Shown piece by piece: positions 9,091-17,004 of a stretch of 64,000 bases of DNA. Both the position numbers and the translations under genes were made by a program. Every line of letters begins with the position of its first letter. Positions within the stretch are counted from its first letter, which is position 1. Origin of the DNA: CAYOUV01 sp963790075. GTDB taxonomy: Bacteria > Chloroflexota > Anaerolineae > Anaerolineales > Villigracilaceae. The notes under the pieces are model-generated. The model was not told the DNA's origin. It saw nothing but the letters and a program-made list of their open reading frames with translations, and did no database searches. The DNA lies in the NCBI GenBank assembly GCA_963790075.1, contig CAWBNG010000003.1:310001-374000 (forward strand), given 5' to 3'.

Positions 9091-9540
9091 TTATGAATTT
9101 AAAAGTTGGTCGATTTCGTTCCGCAGGGCGTGTAGATCATCCAGGCGCAGGTAGACAATTGCATAACGAATGTAGGCGATCTGGTCCATTTCTTTCAGGC
9201 CGTTGATCACTAAATCCCCCACCACACGTGACGAGACTTCAGCCTTTCCCATTTTCTGCAACTCGGCCTCTACCTGGCCGATCAGGCGATCGATGTCGGC
9301 TGCCGAGACCGGGCGTTTGGCGCATGAAATGCGGATGCCGCGCGCCAGTTTTTCATGGTCGAATTCCTCGCGCGTCCCATCCTGCTTGATGATCAGCGGG
9401 GTGGCCATAATTGGCCGCTCGTAGCTGCTGAACCGCTGTCCGCATTTCAGGCATTCCCGGCGCCGACGGATATTCCCGTGGCTGTCGTGGGAGGTATCGA
9501 TCACTTTCGAGTCGTCATTCTGGCAATAAGGACACCGCAT
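9091..9540 (-). CDS. nrdR: Transcriptional repressor NrdR
   Basis: 149 residues from the ATG at 9540. A longer frame starts at a TTG further upstream, but the family invariably begins MRCPYC, which fixes the start here. The zinc-ribbon is CPYC...CLKCGQRF (residues 3-34), followed by the ATP-cone domain (about 46-136: VIKQDGTREEFDHEKLARGI). NrdR senses ATP/dATP and represses ribonucleotide reductase genes. It is the first gene of the nrdR-nrdJ unit, and two candidate NrdR boxes lie 35-80 nt upstream, implying autoregulation. Confidence 0.96.
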   Translation of the reverse strand: MRCPYCQNDDSKVIDTSHDSHGNIRRRRECLKCGQRFSSYERPIMATPLIIKQDGTREEFDHEKLARGIRISCAKRPVSAADIDRLIGQVEAELQKMGKAEVSSRVVGDLVINGLKEMDQIAYIRYAIVYLRLDDLHALRNEIDQLLNS

Positions 9541-9574
9541 ATGTGGGACGCTCCGCAACTAGAACAAATGTAGC

Positions 9575-9619
9575 CGCCATATATTGGGGTATTGAATCCT
9601 TTTACCCATATATATGGTC
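9575..9619 (-). promoter_or_regulatory. Pair of NrdR-box-like elements upstream of nrdR-nrdJ
   Basis: Two AT-core near-palindromes, CCATATATTGGGG starting at 9577 and ACCCATATATATGGTC at 9604-9619, are offset by about 29-30 bp, roughly three helical turns. NrdR boxes are known as paired AT-rich 16-bp palindromes about three turns apart in front of RNR genes. Position just upstream of the nrdR start fits operator function. Spacing and consensus were judged by eye. Confidence 0.7.
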
Positions 9620-9781
9620 AGCTTGTATTCGATTTTAGCACATTTACAAAGTCAGCACAAGAGGCAAGATGGGTGATTTATCTTAAAATTTCCCCACCGG
9701 ACATTTTTAGGGGGGAGGACAACCCTCCGTGGTCAGCATTGCCAGCAATTCCCCCTTGACCGGCAGCCGTTTGGAAGGGAA

Positions 9782-10619
9782 TCAAAGCCCGCCCAGGAAT
9801 TCCAGCAATAGTCGGTTGAAGCGCTCAGGGTAAACCTGGTGCGGGACGTGCCCGCCAGGAAAAGTTTGGCTCGTGGCCTGCGGAAGAGCCTTGACCAGTT
9901 TCTCGAATGATTTTGGCGCCAAGGTCTGGTCGTGCTCACCCCAGACGACCAGGGTCGGCATCTTTACCTGACTCAGGGATGGAGTCAGATCGGGACAGTT
10001 GCCTGGCAGGCTAAACGCACCGGGCGCAGTCCGCTTGTAATCCAGTGCCGTCTGTACACGCACCTCTTCAGAAAGTGAATACAGCGACCCGCCCGAACGA
10101 CCCAGGGAAATGCTGCTCATATCCACCAGCACGCGGAACAGCCATTCGGGTGTGTGCGCGATGACCGCCGTCCGCACGACAGGTTTGCGATAGGTCAGGC
10201 GCAGCAGGGACGGAAGTTGATCGACGCTGTAAAACGGGTCAACCAGCACCTGCGCCCGCGTCCGCTCGGGATGGCGCTGGGCATAGGCCAGAGACAAGTA
10301 TCCGCCCAGCGAATGGCTGACCAGCACCAGCGGCCGGTTGAGATCCAATGAGTTCGATCCAATGCTCCAAATGCTCGATCATCCAATCGATGCGATAAGT
10401 GCGTGCCTGCGGCTTGGCGCTCTCGCCGTGACCGAGCAGGTCGAGGGCATAAGCTGCGTAGCCCGCCTCAGCCAGGTCAGGAGCCAGGAAATCCCAATCG
10501 TGCAGCGAAGCGGCCAGGCCGTGGATCAAAATGACCGGCGCACCTTCGCCGTGTTGGATGTAGTTTGTTTTTGTGGGAACGGAAGTCCGTTCGTTCTTAC
10601 GCTGCAAAATGCTGTTCAT
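9782..10619 (-). pseudogene. Alpha/beta hydrolase, interrupted by a frameshift
   Basis: Two overlapping frames together encode one alpha/beta hydrolase. The upstream part (ATG at 10619) carries the oxyanion-loop strand VILIHGLAAS and ALDLLGHGESAKP. The downstream part carries the nucleophile elbow SHSLGG, the acid WGEHDQ and the catalytic His in FPGGHVPHQ. The frames switch near 10343-10355, where the 9-mer CATTGGATC occurs twice 14 nt apart on the coding strand. A single-base change would restore a protein of about 278 residues with a full triad. It may be a young pseudogene or an assembly error. The 5' end overlaps the stop of the upstream fusion gene by 23 nt, suggesting coupling. Confidence 0.75.
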
Positions 10620-13062
10620 ACCTTTTGGCCAGTTCACGCCGCAACACCTTCCCAATGAAGGTGCGCGGGAAATCATCTACCATAATCACCAGGCGCGGGA
10701 CAAGCGTCGGTGGCAGTCGGCGCTTGCAGTAGGCAATGATCGCCTCGGGCGTTGGACGCTCCTTGCCAGAAATGACAAAGGCAATCGGCTGCCCGGCTAT
10801 GGCCACCACGGCCACTTCCTTGACCTGCGGCACTTCATAGATTACCTCTTCGACGTCGCGTGGGAAGGCGGGCTTACCTGGACGGGCAGGATACCACATG
10901 TCCGCCTTGCGGGCAATGATGCGGAAGTACCCATCGGCATCCATCTGAGCCACATCGCCGGTCAACAGCCAGCCATCATCGGTCAGCACCTGGCGGGCGG
11001 CCTTCGAATTCTTCCAATACCCCAGCATCACCTGCGGGCCACGCACAGCCAGTTCACCGATCTGTCCGGCGTCGACTTCCTTACGTCCGCGCACCAGATC
11101 GATCACTGCCGCTTCGGTCGAAGGCAGTGGGACGCCGATCGTACCCACTTTCCGGTTACCGTTGAGCGGGTTGGCGTGCGTGACCGGAGAAGCTTCGGTC
11201 AGGCCGTACCCCTCGACCAGGCTGCCCCTGGTCAACTTCTCGAAGGCTTCCTGTACTTCGATCGGCAGCGGAGCCGAGCCGCTGATACAGGCCTTGATCG
11301 ACTGGATGCCGTATTTTCGCACTCCGCGAAAGCTGTTGATCGCAACGTACATGTTGGGCACACCGGGGAAAATAGTCGGACGATATCTCCTGATGCTTTT
11401 GAGAACATCCAGGGTTTGGAACTGGGGTCTTAAAATCAGCGTAGCTCCCAGCGTAATCGGCACGTTAAGCGCAGCAGTCAGGCCGTAACTATGCGAAAAC
11501 GGCAGGACACACAAGAATCGTTCTCGGCCTTCCTGCGCATCCGGCATCCAGTGGCGGGTTTGCAGGGCATTGGACACCAGGTTGCGGTGCGAGAGCATCA
11601 CCCCTTTGGCCTGGGCGGTCGTCCCGCCGGTATAGATAATCGCTGCCAGGTCATCCGGACTGACCGCGACGGTGGGCGAAGTCGGTTTGTGGCCGGCAAG
11701 CCAGCGCCGGAAGCGGATCGCGCCCGGCAGGGACATGCCACGCTGATGCCAGCGTGAAAGCAGACGCCTGGAAAAGGAAAGATAATCCGTCGGGTTGGTC
11801 AGCACGATGAACGGCAGACTGGTGCTGGACTGGATCTGGCGTGCCAGACCGACCGAGGTCGAGAGCGTGACCAGGACGCTGGCTTCGACCTGCCTGACCT
11901 GGCGGATAAGTTCCTCGGGGTCGGTCACTGGCGGGATGAAGACCGCCACCCCGCCGGCTTTAAGCGTCCCGAAGAAGCCGATCACCATTTGCGGCAGATT
12001 GGGCAGCAATAAGATCACACGTGCGCCTTTGCCTAATCCCAGGCCTAAAAGTGCGTTGGCAAAGCGATTGACCTCGTGGTTCAACCGTCTGTAAGATAAG
12101 CGCTGCCCTTCAAAGATAATGGCAGCCTGGGTCGGAAAACGGCGTACAGCCGAACGCAGCATTTGCTGCAACGGGATGTGTGGGATGCCGATGGTGTAAG
12201 GCACGCCAGCTTCGTAATGCACCAGCCACGGACGTTCGCGGCGCAAGGAATCCCGTCCTGTGCTTTGGGTGACCTGCGCGTCATCCCGCCAGGAGCGCTG
12301 CCCTTCCCCGCCCAGGAAACGCTCGATGGCACGGTTTACCGCTTCGCGCCGTTCGAGCATGACCATGTGCCCCGAAACACCGATGTCAGCGTCCTCTGCC
12401 GCCGGGATGGATCGAGTGACTTCCTCGAACAGAGGCTGCTCAAAGACCAGGTCGCGGTGGCCGCGGATAACCAGTGTCGGCACCTGCAATGCGCGGAACT
12501 TGTCCCAGCCCTTCCAATCAGACAGGTTGTTGAGATAAAATGGTTTGAGCACGCGGGGCGGAGCCGAGAGCCATTTGCGCGTGAACAATCCGGCAATTCG
12601 CAAGATCCAGTTAGGCAGATGCAGTCCCAGACGATACAGCCAGTTGAGGCGGAATTCCCCAGCTGTGGCGATCAATACCAACCCTTCGATTTGTTCGGGA
12701 TGCGCCAGCGCATATTCGGTTGCCAACGCGCCGCCAAAAGAATGGCCGACCAAAACGATTGGTCCTTCAACTTTCAACAATTCCAACACCGCTTTCAGAT
12801 CAACCTGCAGGGACGGCATATCGTAGTTGCCGGCCGGCTTGTCCGAGCGACCATGGCCGCGTAGATCGATGGCGATGACGCGGTTATTGACCGAGAAATT
12901 ACGCAGTTGGTACTGCCATTGGGCTGCCTGTCCCCCAAAGCCGTGCACAAAAACAAAGGTCCGCTGCGGCCGGTCCGGCGAGATATCGATTGCCGACAGC
13001 CGCACGAGCGGCTCGGAAGAAACAACCACCTCACGCCGGTAGAGTTCTAAGTCAATATCCAT
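10597..13062 (-). CDS. Alpha/beta hydrolase fused to AMP-dependent acyl synthetase/ligase
   Basis: 821 residues with two enzymes in one chain. Residues 1-255 are an alpha/beta hydrolase: HGFGG (40-44), nucleophile elbow GHSFGG (Ser108), acid in IRGHRDLVF and His in VSGHMVML. Residues about 290-820 are an adenylate-forming ligase: phosphate loop YTGGTTAQAKGVMLSH, GYGLTEASP, TGDVAQMD and the C-terminal catalytic Lys in FIGKVLRREL. The hinge RKADMWY and the following Pro/Gly-rich loop differ from the usual family pattern. The ligase should activate a carboxylic acid as acyl-AMP, normally to acyl-CoA; the hydrolase may release or supply the acyl group. A second, frameshifted hydrolase follows directly. 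Substrate unknown. Confidence 0.88.
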   Translation of the reverse strand: MDIDLELYRREVVVSSEPLVRLSAIDISPDRPQRTFVFVHGFGGQAAQWQYQLRNFSVNNRVIAIDLRGHGRSDKPAGNYDMPSLQVDLKAVLELLKVEGPIVLVGHSFGGALATEYALAHPEQIEGLVLIATAGEFRLNWLYRLGLHLPNWILRIAGLFTRKWLSAPPRVLKPFYLNNLSDWKGWDKFRALQVPTLVIRGHRDLVFEQPLFEEVTRSIPAAEDADIGVSGHMVMLERREAVNRAIERFLGGEGQRSWRDDAQVTQSTGRDSLRRERPWLVHYEAGVPYTIGIPHIPLQQMLRSAVRRFPTQAAIIFEGQRLSYRRLNHEVNRFANALLGLGLGKGARVILLLPNLPQMVIGFFGTLKAGGVAVFIPPVTDPEELIRQVRQVEASVLVTLSTSVGLARQIQSSTSLPFIVLTNPTDYLSFSRRLLSRWHQRGMSLPGAIRFRRWLAGHKPTSPTVAVSPDDLAAIIYTGGTTAQAKGVMLSHRNLVSNALQTRHWMPDAQEGRERFLCVLPFSHSYGLTAALNVPITLGATLILRPQFQTLDVLKSIRRYRPTIFPGVPNMYVAINSFRGVRKYGIQSIKACISGSAPLPIEVQEAFEKLTRGSLVEGYGLTEASPVTHANPLNGNRKVGTIGVPLPSTEAAVIDLVRGRKEVDAGQIGELAVRGPQVMLGYWKNSKAARQVLTDDGWLLTGDVAQMDADGYFRIIARKADMWYPARPGKPAFPRDVEEVIYEVPQVKEVAVVAIAGQPIAFVISGKERPTPEAIIAYCKRRLPPTLVPRLVIMVDDFPRTFIGKVLRRELAKRYEQHFAA

Positions 13063-13152
13063 AAAATGAGTTTACCTAAGCTGACCCTCAAAGTCAATTA
13101 AGTGCCAAATGAAACGAATTCCTGAGCGGGAGGCCGCCAACCGCGAAGCAGC

Positions 13153-13629
13153 CTATTCGCGAACCAGCGCCACCTCTTTGCTCTCCGGGTCATAACGGAC
13201 ATTTACCACTGCACCAGGCTGGATCTGCGGTATTTCTAACCGGGAGACCATCAATTCTGTTTCGGCTTGGAAATTCGGAGTCAGGTCGTGCGGGTGAACC
13301 TCGAGCTCCAGATGAACGACCGGATTCTGGTTGATGGTTGTACCGGTATCACGTATATTCACAATTGTGGCTTCAGCCAGTTGTCCGTTTTTGAGAACCT
13401 CCTGGGAAAGTGCGGCACCAAAAAGATAAGAACCGAAAAGCAGAAGCATTGCCAGGCCAAACATAACCCCGGTTCCAACCATCGAGTAGCGCGCAATGAC
13501 CGGTAGCTCCACCCAGTCATAACTACCATTCGGCATGCCCATCATACCGATAAAGATACCGATAAAGGGGATCCAGCCCAGGCTGAAACACAACCACCCG
13601 ATTTTTCGCATTGCGGCCGCATTCTTCAT
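13153..13629 (-). CDS. Membrane protein with C-terminal DUF3592-like beta domain
   Basis: 158 residues from the ATG at 13629, chosen because GAGGAG lies 7 nt upstream; a TTG start 30 nt earlier is less likely. Two hydrophobic helices (about 8-29 and 40-66) are followed by a beta-rich soluble part (about 75-158) with GQLAEATIVNIRDTGTTIN and VVNVRYDPESKEVAL. That pattern, a two-helix hairpin plus a small beta domain ending in a YDP motif, resembles the DUF3592 group of uncharacterised membrane proteins. No enzymatic residues are evident. Confidence 0.68.
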   Translation of the reverse strand: MKNAAAMRKIGWLCFSLGWIPFIGIFIGMMGMPNGSYDWVELPVIARYSMVGTGVMFGLAMLLLFGSYLFGAALSQEVLKNGQLAEATIVNIRDTGTTINQNPVVHLELEVHPHDLTPNFQAETELMVSRLEIPQIQPGAVVNVRYDPESKEVALVRE

Positions 13630-13791
13630 ATGTATTCTCCTCTCAAACAAAACAATCAATGCCTAAATTATACAATATCAGTCCAAATTGTTTAACACCA
13701 AATCCAAAATCTCCCCGACCTCCGATTCTGAGCATCCCCGATTTGCATGATCGACCCCAAGAAGCCCGCGCAAAGCGGATACAATGAGCGC

Positions 13792-14424
13792 ATGGGCAGC
13801 AAACTTACCCCCAAAGTCATCCTGGAAGGCACGCGCCTGACCTTCAAGACCGAGATCGCCTTCGAACTCAACCGGCACCCGCGCGTGGTCGGCCCGCGCA
13901 AATACCGTTACCACTCGCCATTGATCTCCGCTGAATGGTGCAGTTTCACCAACTTCCCCTGGGGGCGCGGACCGATCAACTTCGAACCGCAGGAAGAAGC
14001 CCTGGCGATGGAAACCTATGCCACCTGGGCGCGCATGTTCGAACTGCAAAAGTACTACTCATGGATCGTGGACCGTTTCCATATTTCGACCCAGGCCTAC
14101 CAGATCCGGACTTACGGCAAGCGCTACGACTTCAGCTGGCTGGAACAGCGCCTGCTGCCACTCAACTTTCGGCTGGTCTATTGCACCCGCAGTCCCGATT
14201 CATTTAAAACCGCGCGCGAAGAAAGGTTGCAGATTTCCGGCAACCCACAGCAATACGATGACCTGAGCGCTTTCGTCCGTGAGCAGGAATTGATGAGTGA
14301 ACTGGTCGCGACCTCCAGGCTGCCAGCCTTGAGGCTCGATATCTCGGACAACGACATCCCTGGGGCAGTCGAACGCATCGCAGATTGGCTGGAGCGGACC
14401 GGCGGCCTGTCGATGCCAGATTAG
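13792..14424 (+). CDS. Deoxynucleoside/thymidylate kinase-like P-loop protein with degenerate Walker A
   Basis: 210 residues from ATG 13792; an in-frame ATG at 13747 would add 15 residues and neither has a strong SD. The start of the domain reads VILEGTRLTFKTEIAFELN: it aligns with the GxxxxGK[ST] loop but has Phe where the last Gly belongs. The segment DRFHISTQAYQ matches the DR-x-x-x-S-x-x-AYQ block of dNMP/deoxynucleoside kinases, and CTRSPDSFKTAREERLQ resembles their lid region. The fold therefore looks kinase-like, while nucleotide binding may be altered or lost. It is a lone gene between two unrelated units. Confidence 0.62.
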   Translation: MGSKLTPKVILEGTRLTFKTEIAFELNRHPRVVGPRKYRYHSPLISAEWCSFTNFPWGRGPINFEPQEEALAMETYATWARMFELQKYYSWIVDRFHISTQAYQIRTYGKRYDFSWLEQRLLPLNFRLVYCTRSPDSFKTAREERLQISGNPQQYDDLSAFVREQELMSELVATSRLPALRLDISDNDIPGAVERIADWLERTGGLSMPD

Positions 14425-14485
14425 CGGACCTTAATGTCGGGCAGTGACATTCGCGTTATAATTAGAATTAGAAAGTGAGGTAGCC

Positions 14486-14716
14486 ATGGCTGAAAAAACT
14501 ACCACTCGCAAAAAACCATTTGAAGGGCGCATACCGGAGGAATCTCGCGAACATTACCGCAAAGCCCGCGAAGAGATGCGGAAAAGCTTCGAGGTGTTCT
14601 TCCCGCCTGAATTTGTGGAACATCGCCGTCAGGCACGCAAAGAAATGCTGATGGCCTGGCGCGGTATGATCGACTCCGCGTTGGAACACATGGAAGAAAA
14701 AACAAAGCGAAGCTGA
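14486..14716 (+). CDS. Small highly charged helical protein, hypothetical
   Basis: 76 residues, about 40% Lys/Arg/Glu/Asp, predicted as two amphipathic helices around FFPPEF. Basic N-terminal tail (TTTRKKPFEGR). SD GAGGTA is 5 nt upstream of the ATG; TTATAAT at 14456-14462 is a plausible -10 element. No recognised family. A strong palindromic terminator follows at 14736. The composition resembles small nucleic-acid- or membrane-surface-associated proteins, but this is a guess. Confidence 0.62.
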   Translation: MAEKTTTRKKPFEGRIPEESREHYRKAREEMRKSFEVFFPPEFVEHRRQARKEMLMAWRGMIDSALEHMEEKTKRS

Positions 14717-14735
14717 GCTTCTACCACTTAAATGG

Positions 14736-14764
14736 ACTGCCCCGCCGGCCGGCGGGGCAGTTTG
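14736..14764. terminator. Bidirectional terminator hairpin
   Basis: A perfect 26-nt palindrome with arms ACTGCCCCGCCGG and CCGGCGGGGCAGT, followed by TT on the + strand, lies between the convergent 76-residue protein and the ABC1 kinase gene. It probably ends both transcripts. Confidence 0.75.
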
Positions 14765-14769
14765 ATTCA

Positions 14770-16455
14770 TCAGAAACGGCGTCTGGGGACGAAGAACGTC
14801 CACGCAAGGGTTAACAAGGAGGCTGCCAGAAAGACCTCGCCCATCAACACAGCTCCGCTGGTGTACAAAACAATCCCGCCCACTAACAGACCGATAAAGA
14901 TCAGCGCCAGAGTGAGGCGATTGATCGCCCGTTCCAGATATTGCATTTCGCGCGTCACCAGGGGTGCCTGCACACGCAAGTCACCGCGCTCGATCTGGGC
15001 CATGACGCGGCCGGCCTGACCCGGCAAAGCAATTAGCGTTTGAACGAGCTTTCCCAGTTCATCCAGCCAGACTTCCCAATTGGAACTTGTTTCTTCAGCG
15101 ATCAGTTTCTGGGCATATGGTGCAAGCTGGTCCCATAAATTGAAATCCACGTCCAGACCGGTGCACATACCGGACAGGATGGCCACGGTCCGGCCCAGCA
15201 TCAGCAGGTCATGCGGTACCTGGAAGGGCATCTCGTACATCAAATCGCGAAATTGCATGGCAAACTGCTGCATTTCAGCATGGCTGACCTGGCGCAGCTC
15301 CTTCATACTCTTGCCCCAGAAACGCGCAAAGACCTGGGCTTCAGCTTGTTCGATCAATTGCAAATCCGCACTCGGCAGGAGCACACCCAGCGTCTGGTAG
15401 GATTGCACCAGGCGGGAGGGGTCCTGCGTGCCAACGCCAATCAACATATCCCGCAGACCCTCGCGGACATTGTCCGGAACGCGGCCGACCATGCCAAAAT
15501 CCACAAAGGTCAGCTGCCAGCCCGGCTTTCCCTCAGCCGCTGAGTCCGCTGCTGGCGTGACAAACAGGTTGCCAGGATGCGGGTCGGCATGGAAGAAGCC
15601 ATCCTCGAAGATCTGCTGCAGGTAAGTATCCAACAATTCACGCGCCACTTCGCCGCGATCGATCCCAGCGGCAGTGATGGCGTCGTAATCGGTGATCTTG
15701 ATGGCATAGACATTTTCAAGGGTCAACACGCGCTTGGTCGTCAATTCCCAAACTACGCGTGGTACGTGCACACGCCGGCTGTCGGCAAAGTTTGCTGCGA
15801 AGGTCTCGGCGTTCTGGCCTTCGGACAGGTAATCGATTTCCTCGTGGATTGTGCCGGCAAACTCCTCGATCAGGGCCTTCACGTCCACCCGTTTGCGGAT
15901 CGGCTCGTAATGCTCCAGCCAGCCGCCAAAACGCCGCAGGGCAGACAGGTCGACCTCGATCAACTGGTCGATGTGTGGACGCTGCACCTTCATGACCACT
16001 TCGCGGAATTCGCCCGCTTCAGGCGTCTCAGCCTTCAGCCGGGCGCGATGCACCTGTCCCAACGAGGCAGCCGCCAGAGGCGTAGATTCGAACGATTCGA
16101 ATTTTTCATCCAGCGGACCACCCAGTTCGGCTTCGGCCAGTCGACGAATCTCGTCAAAATTCTCCGGTGGGACCTCGTCCTGCAGGCCGGATAACTCGTC
16201 CGTGATCTCGGGCGGAAGCACGTCCAAGCGCGCGGACAGGAACTGCCCAACCTTGATCATCACACCACCCATTTGGATGGCCAGGGAGCGAAAACGAGCT
16301 GCGATTTGGTGATAACGCCGCGCACGCGTGCGGCGGCTCAGGAAACGCAGGCCAAGCCGCGGCAGGGCGATCTCCCAGAAGATGAAACTGGCAGTAGCGC
16401 GTGCAAAGAATGTCATAATGCGCCGATAACGGGCGCGTAATCGCGCTTGATCCAT
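14770..16455 (-). CDS. ABC1/UbiB family atypical kinase-like protein
   Basis: 561 residues. The diagnostic KxGQ motif is present as IKVGQFLSAR (residues 67-76), followed by the conserved PPE and LQDEVPP segment. The kinase-like catalytic region continues with VHRARLK and VVMKVQRP (ATP-site Lys), FHADPHPGNLF (catalytic loop) and FVDFGMVG (metal-binding DFG). Two hydrophobic helices at the C-terminus (about 505-555) anchor it to the membrane. ABC1/UbiB proteins are ATPases supporting isoprenoid quinone biosynthesis or lipid transport; the three UbiA prenyltransferases of this window lie 14 kb away. 48 nt separate it from the upstream gene. Confidence 0.93.
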   Translation of the reverse strand: MDQARLRARYRRIMTFFARATASFIFWEIALPRLGLRFLSRRTRARRYHQIAARFRSLAIQMGGVMIKVGQFLSARLDVLPPEITDELSGLQDEVPPENFDEIRRLAEAELGGPLDEKFESFESTPLAAASLGQVHRARLKAETPEAGEFREVVMKVQRPHIDQLIEVDLSALRRFGGWLEHYEPIRKRVDVKALIEEFAGTIHEEIDYLSEGQNAETFAANFADSRRVHVPRVVWELTTKRVLTLENVYAIKITDYDAITAAGIDRGEVARELLDTYLQQIFEDGFFHADPHPGNLFVTPAADSAAEGKPGWQLTFVDFGMVGRVPDNVREGLRDMLIGVGTQDPSRLVQSYQTLGVLLPSADLQLIEQAEAQVFARFWGKSMKELRQVSHAEMQQFAMQFRDLMYEMPFQVPHDLLMLGRTVAILSGMCTGLDVDFNLWDQLAPYAQKLIAEETSSNWEVWLDELGKLVQTLIALPGQAGRVMAQIERGDLRVQAPLVTREMQYLERAINRLTLALIFIGLLVGGIVLYTSGAVLMGEVFLAASLLTLAWTFFVPRRRF

Positions 16456-16503
16456 GAAACCTCCGGTGTCGTTCGCTCTGATTGTAACACCGCAGGCTAG
16501 AGG

Positions 16504-17004
16504 TCATCTAGGCGGCAGCCTGATCAGCAGATCGGCCCGCAGCAGGCCGCCGTCACCCTGGACGAAGGTCCCGAATACTGCCAGGAAATCGCCGGATTTC
16601 AGGTCGTTTAATGCCAGCCTATTCCCCTGTTCATCCTGGATGCGCGTGCTCTGCACCAGGGTCACACTGCGCCGTCCGTCAGGCGTGGCCAGTTCGACCT
16701 GGCTGGTGGAAAGGGTGAGAACACGTCCGCTTACCTGAGGCCGTCCAGGGGGCAAACCGGCTGGCGCCTGCCCAGGTCCGCCCTGTAGCGGTTGGCCGTT
16801 TTGAGGAATGCCGCTCCCGGCTGCGGGGCGGTTCTGTTGTCCCGGACCTGCGGCTGGCGCACCACCGGCGTACTGCAGGCCGTCGCGCGTCCAGCCATGC
16901 TCGCCGACGTAAACACCCAGAGCGAAAGCAGCCGTGACCAGCATCAACACCAGCACCAGGCCGCCCGCGGTAATCAAGATCCAGTTTGAGCGATTTGTAA
17001 CCAT
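16504..17004 (-). CDS. Membrane-anchored protein with DUF5666-like beta domain
   Basis: 166 residues. One N-terminal helix (about 8-32), then a Gly/Pro/Gln-rich linker (about 45-88), then a beta-rich domain (about 90-166: VSGRVLTLSTSQVELATPDG ... LVQSTRI ... GDFLAVFGTF). The domain resembles the DUF5666 small beta-barrel fold of exported proteins. Its start overlaps the 3' end of the DUF2723 gene by 31 nt, so the two are translationally coupled. Function unknown. Confidence 0.68.
   Translation of the reverse strand: MVTNRSNWILITAGGLVLVLMLVTAAFALGVYVGEHGWTRDGLQYAGGAPAAGPGQQNRPAAGSGIPQNGQPLQGGPGQAPAGLPPGRPQVSGRVLTLSTSQVELATPDGRRSVTLVQSTRIQDEQGNRLALNDLKSGDFLAVFGTFVQGDGGLLRADLLIRLPPR

Noticed and set aside
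15577..16194. Long antisense frame opposite the ABC1 kinase gene
   Set aside because: Shadow of the kinase gene; low-complexity composition and no domain.
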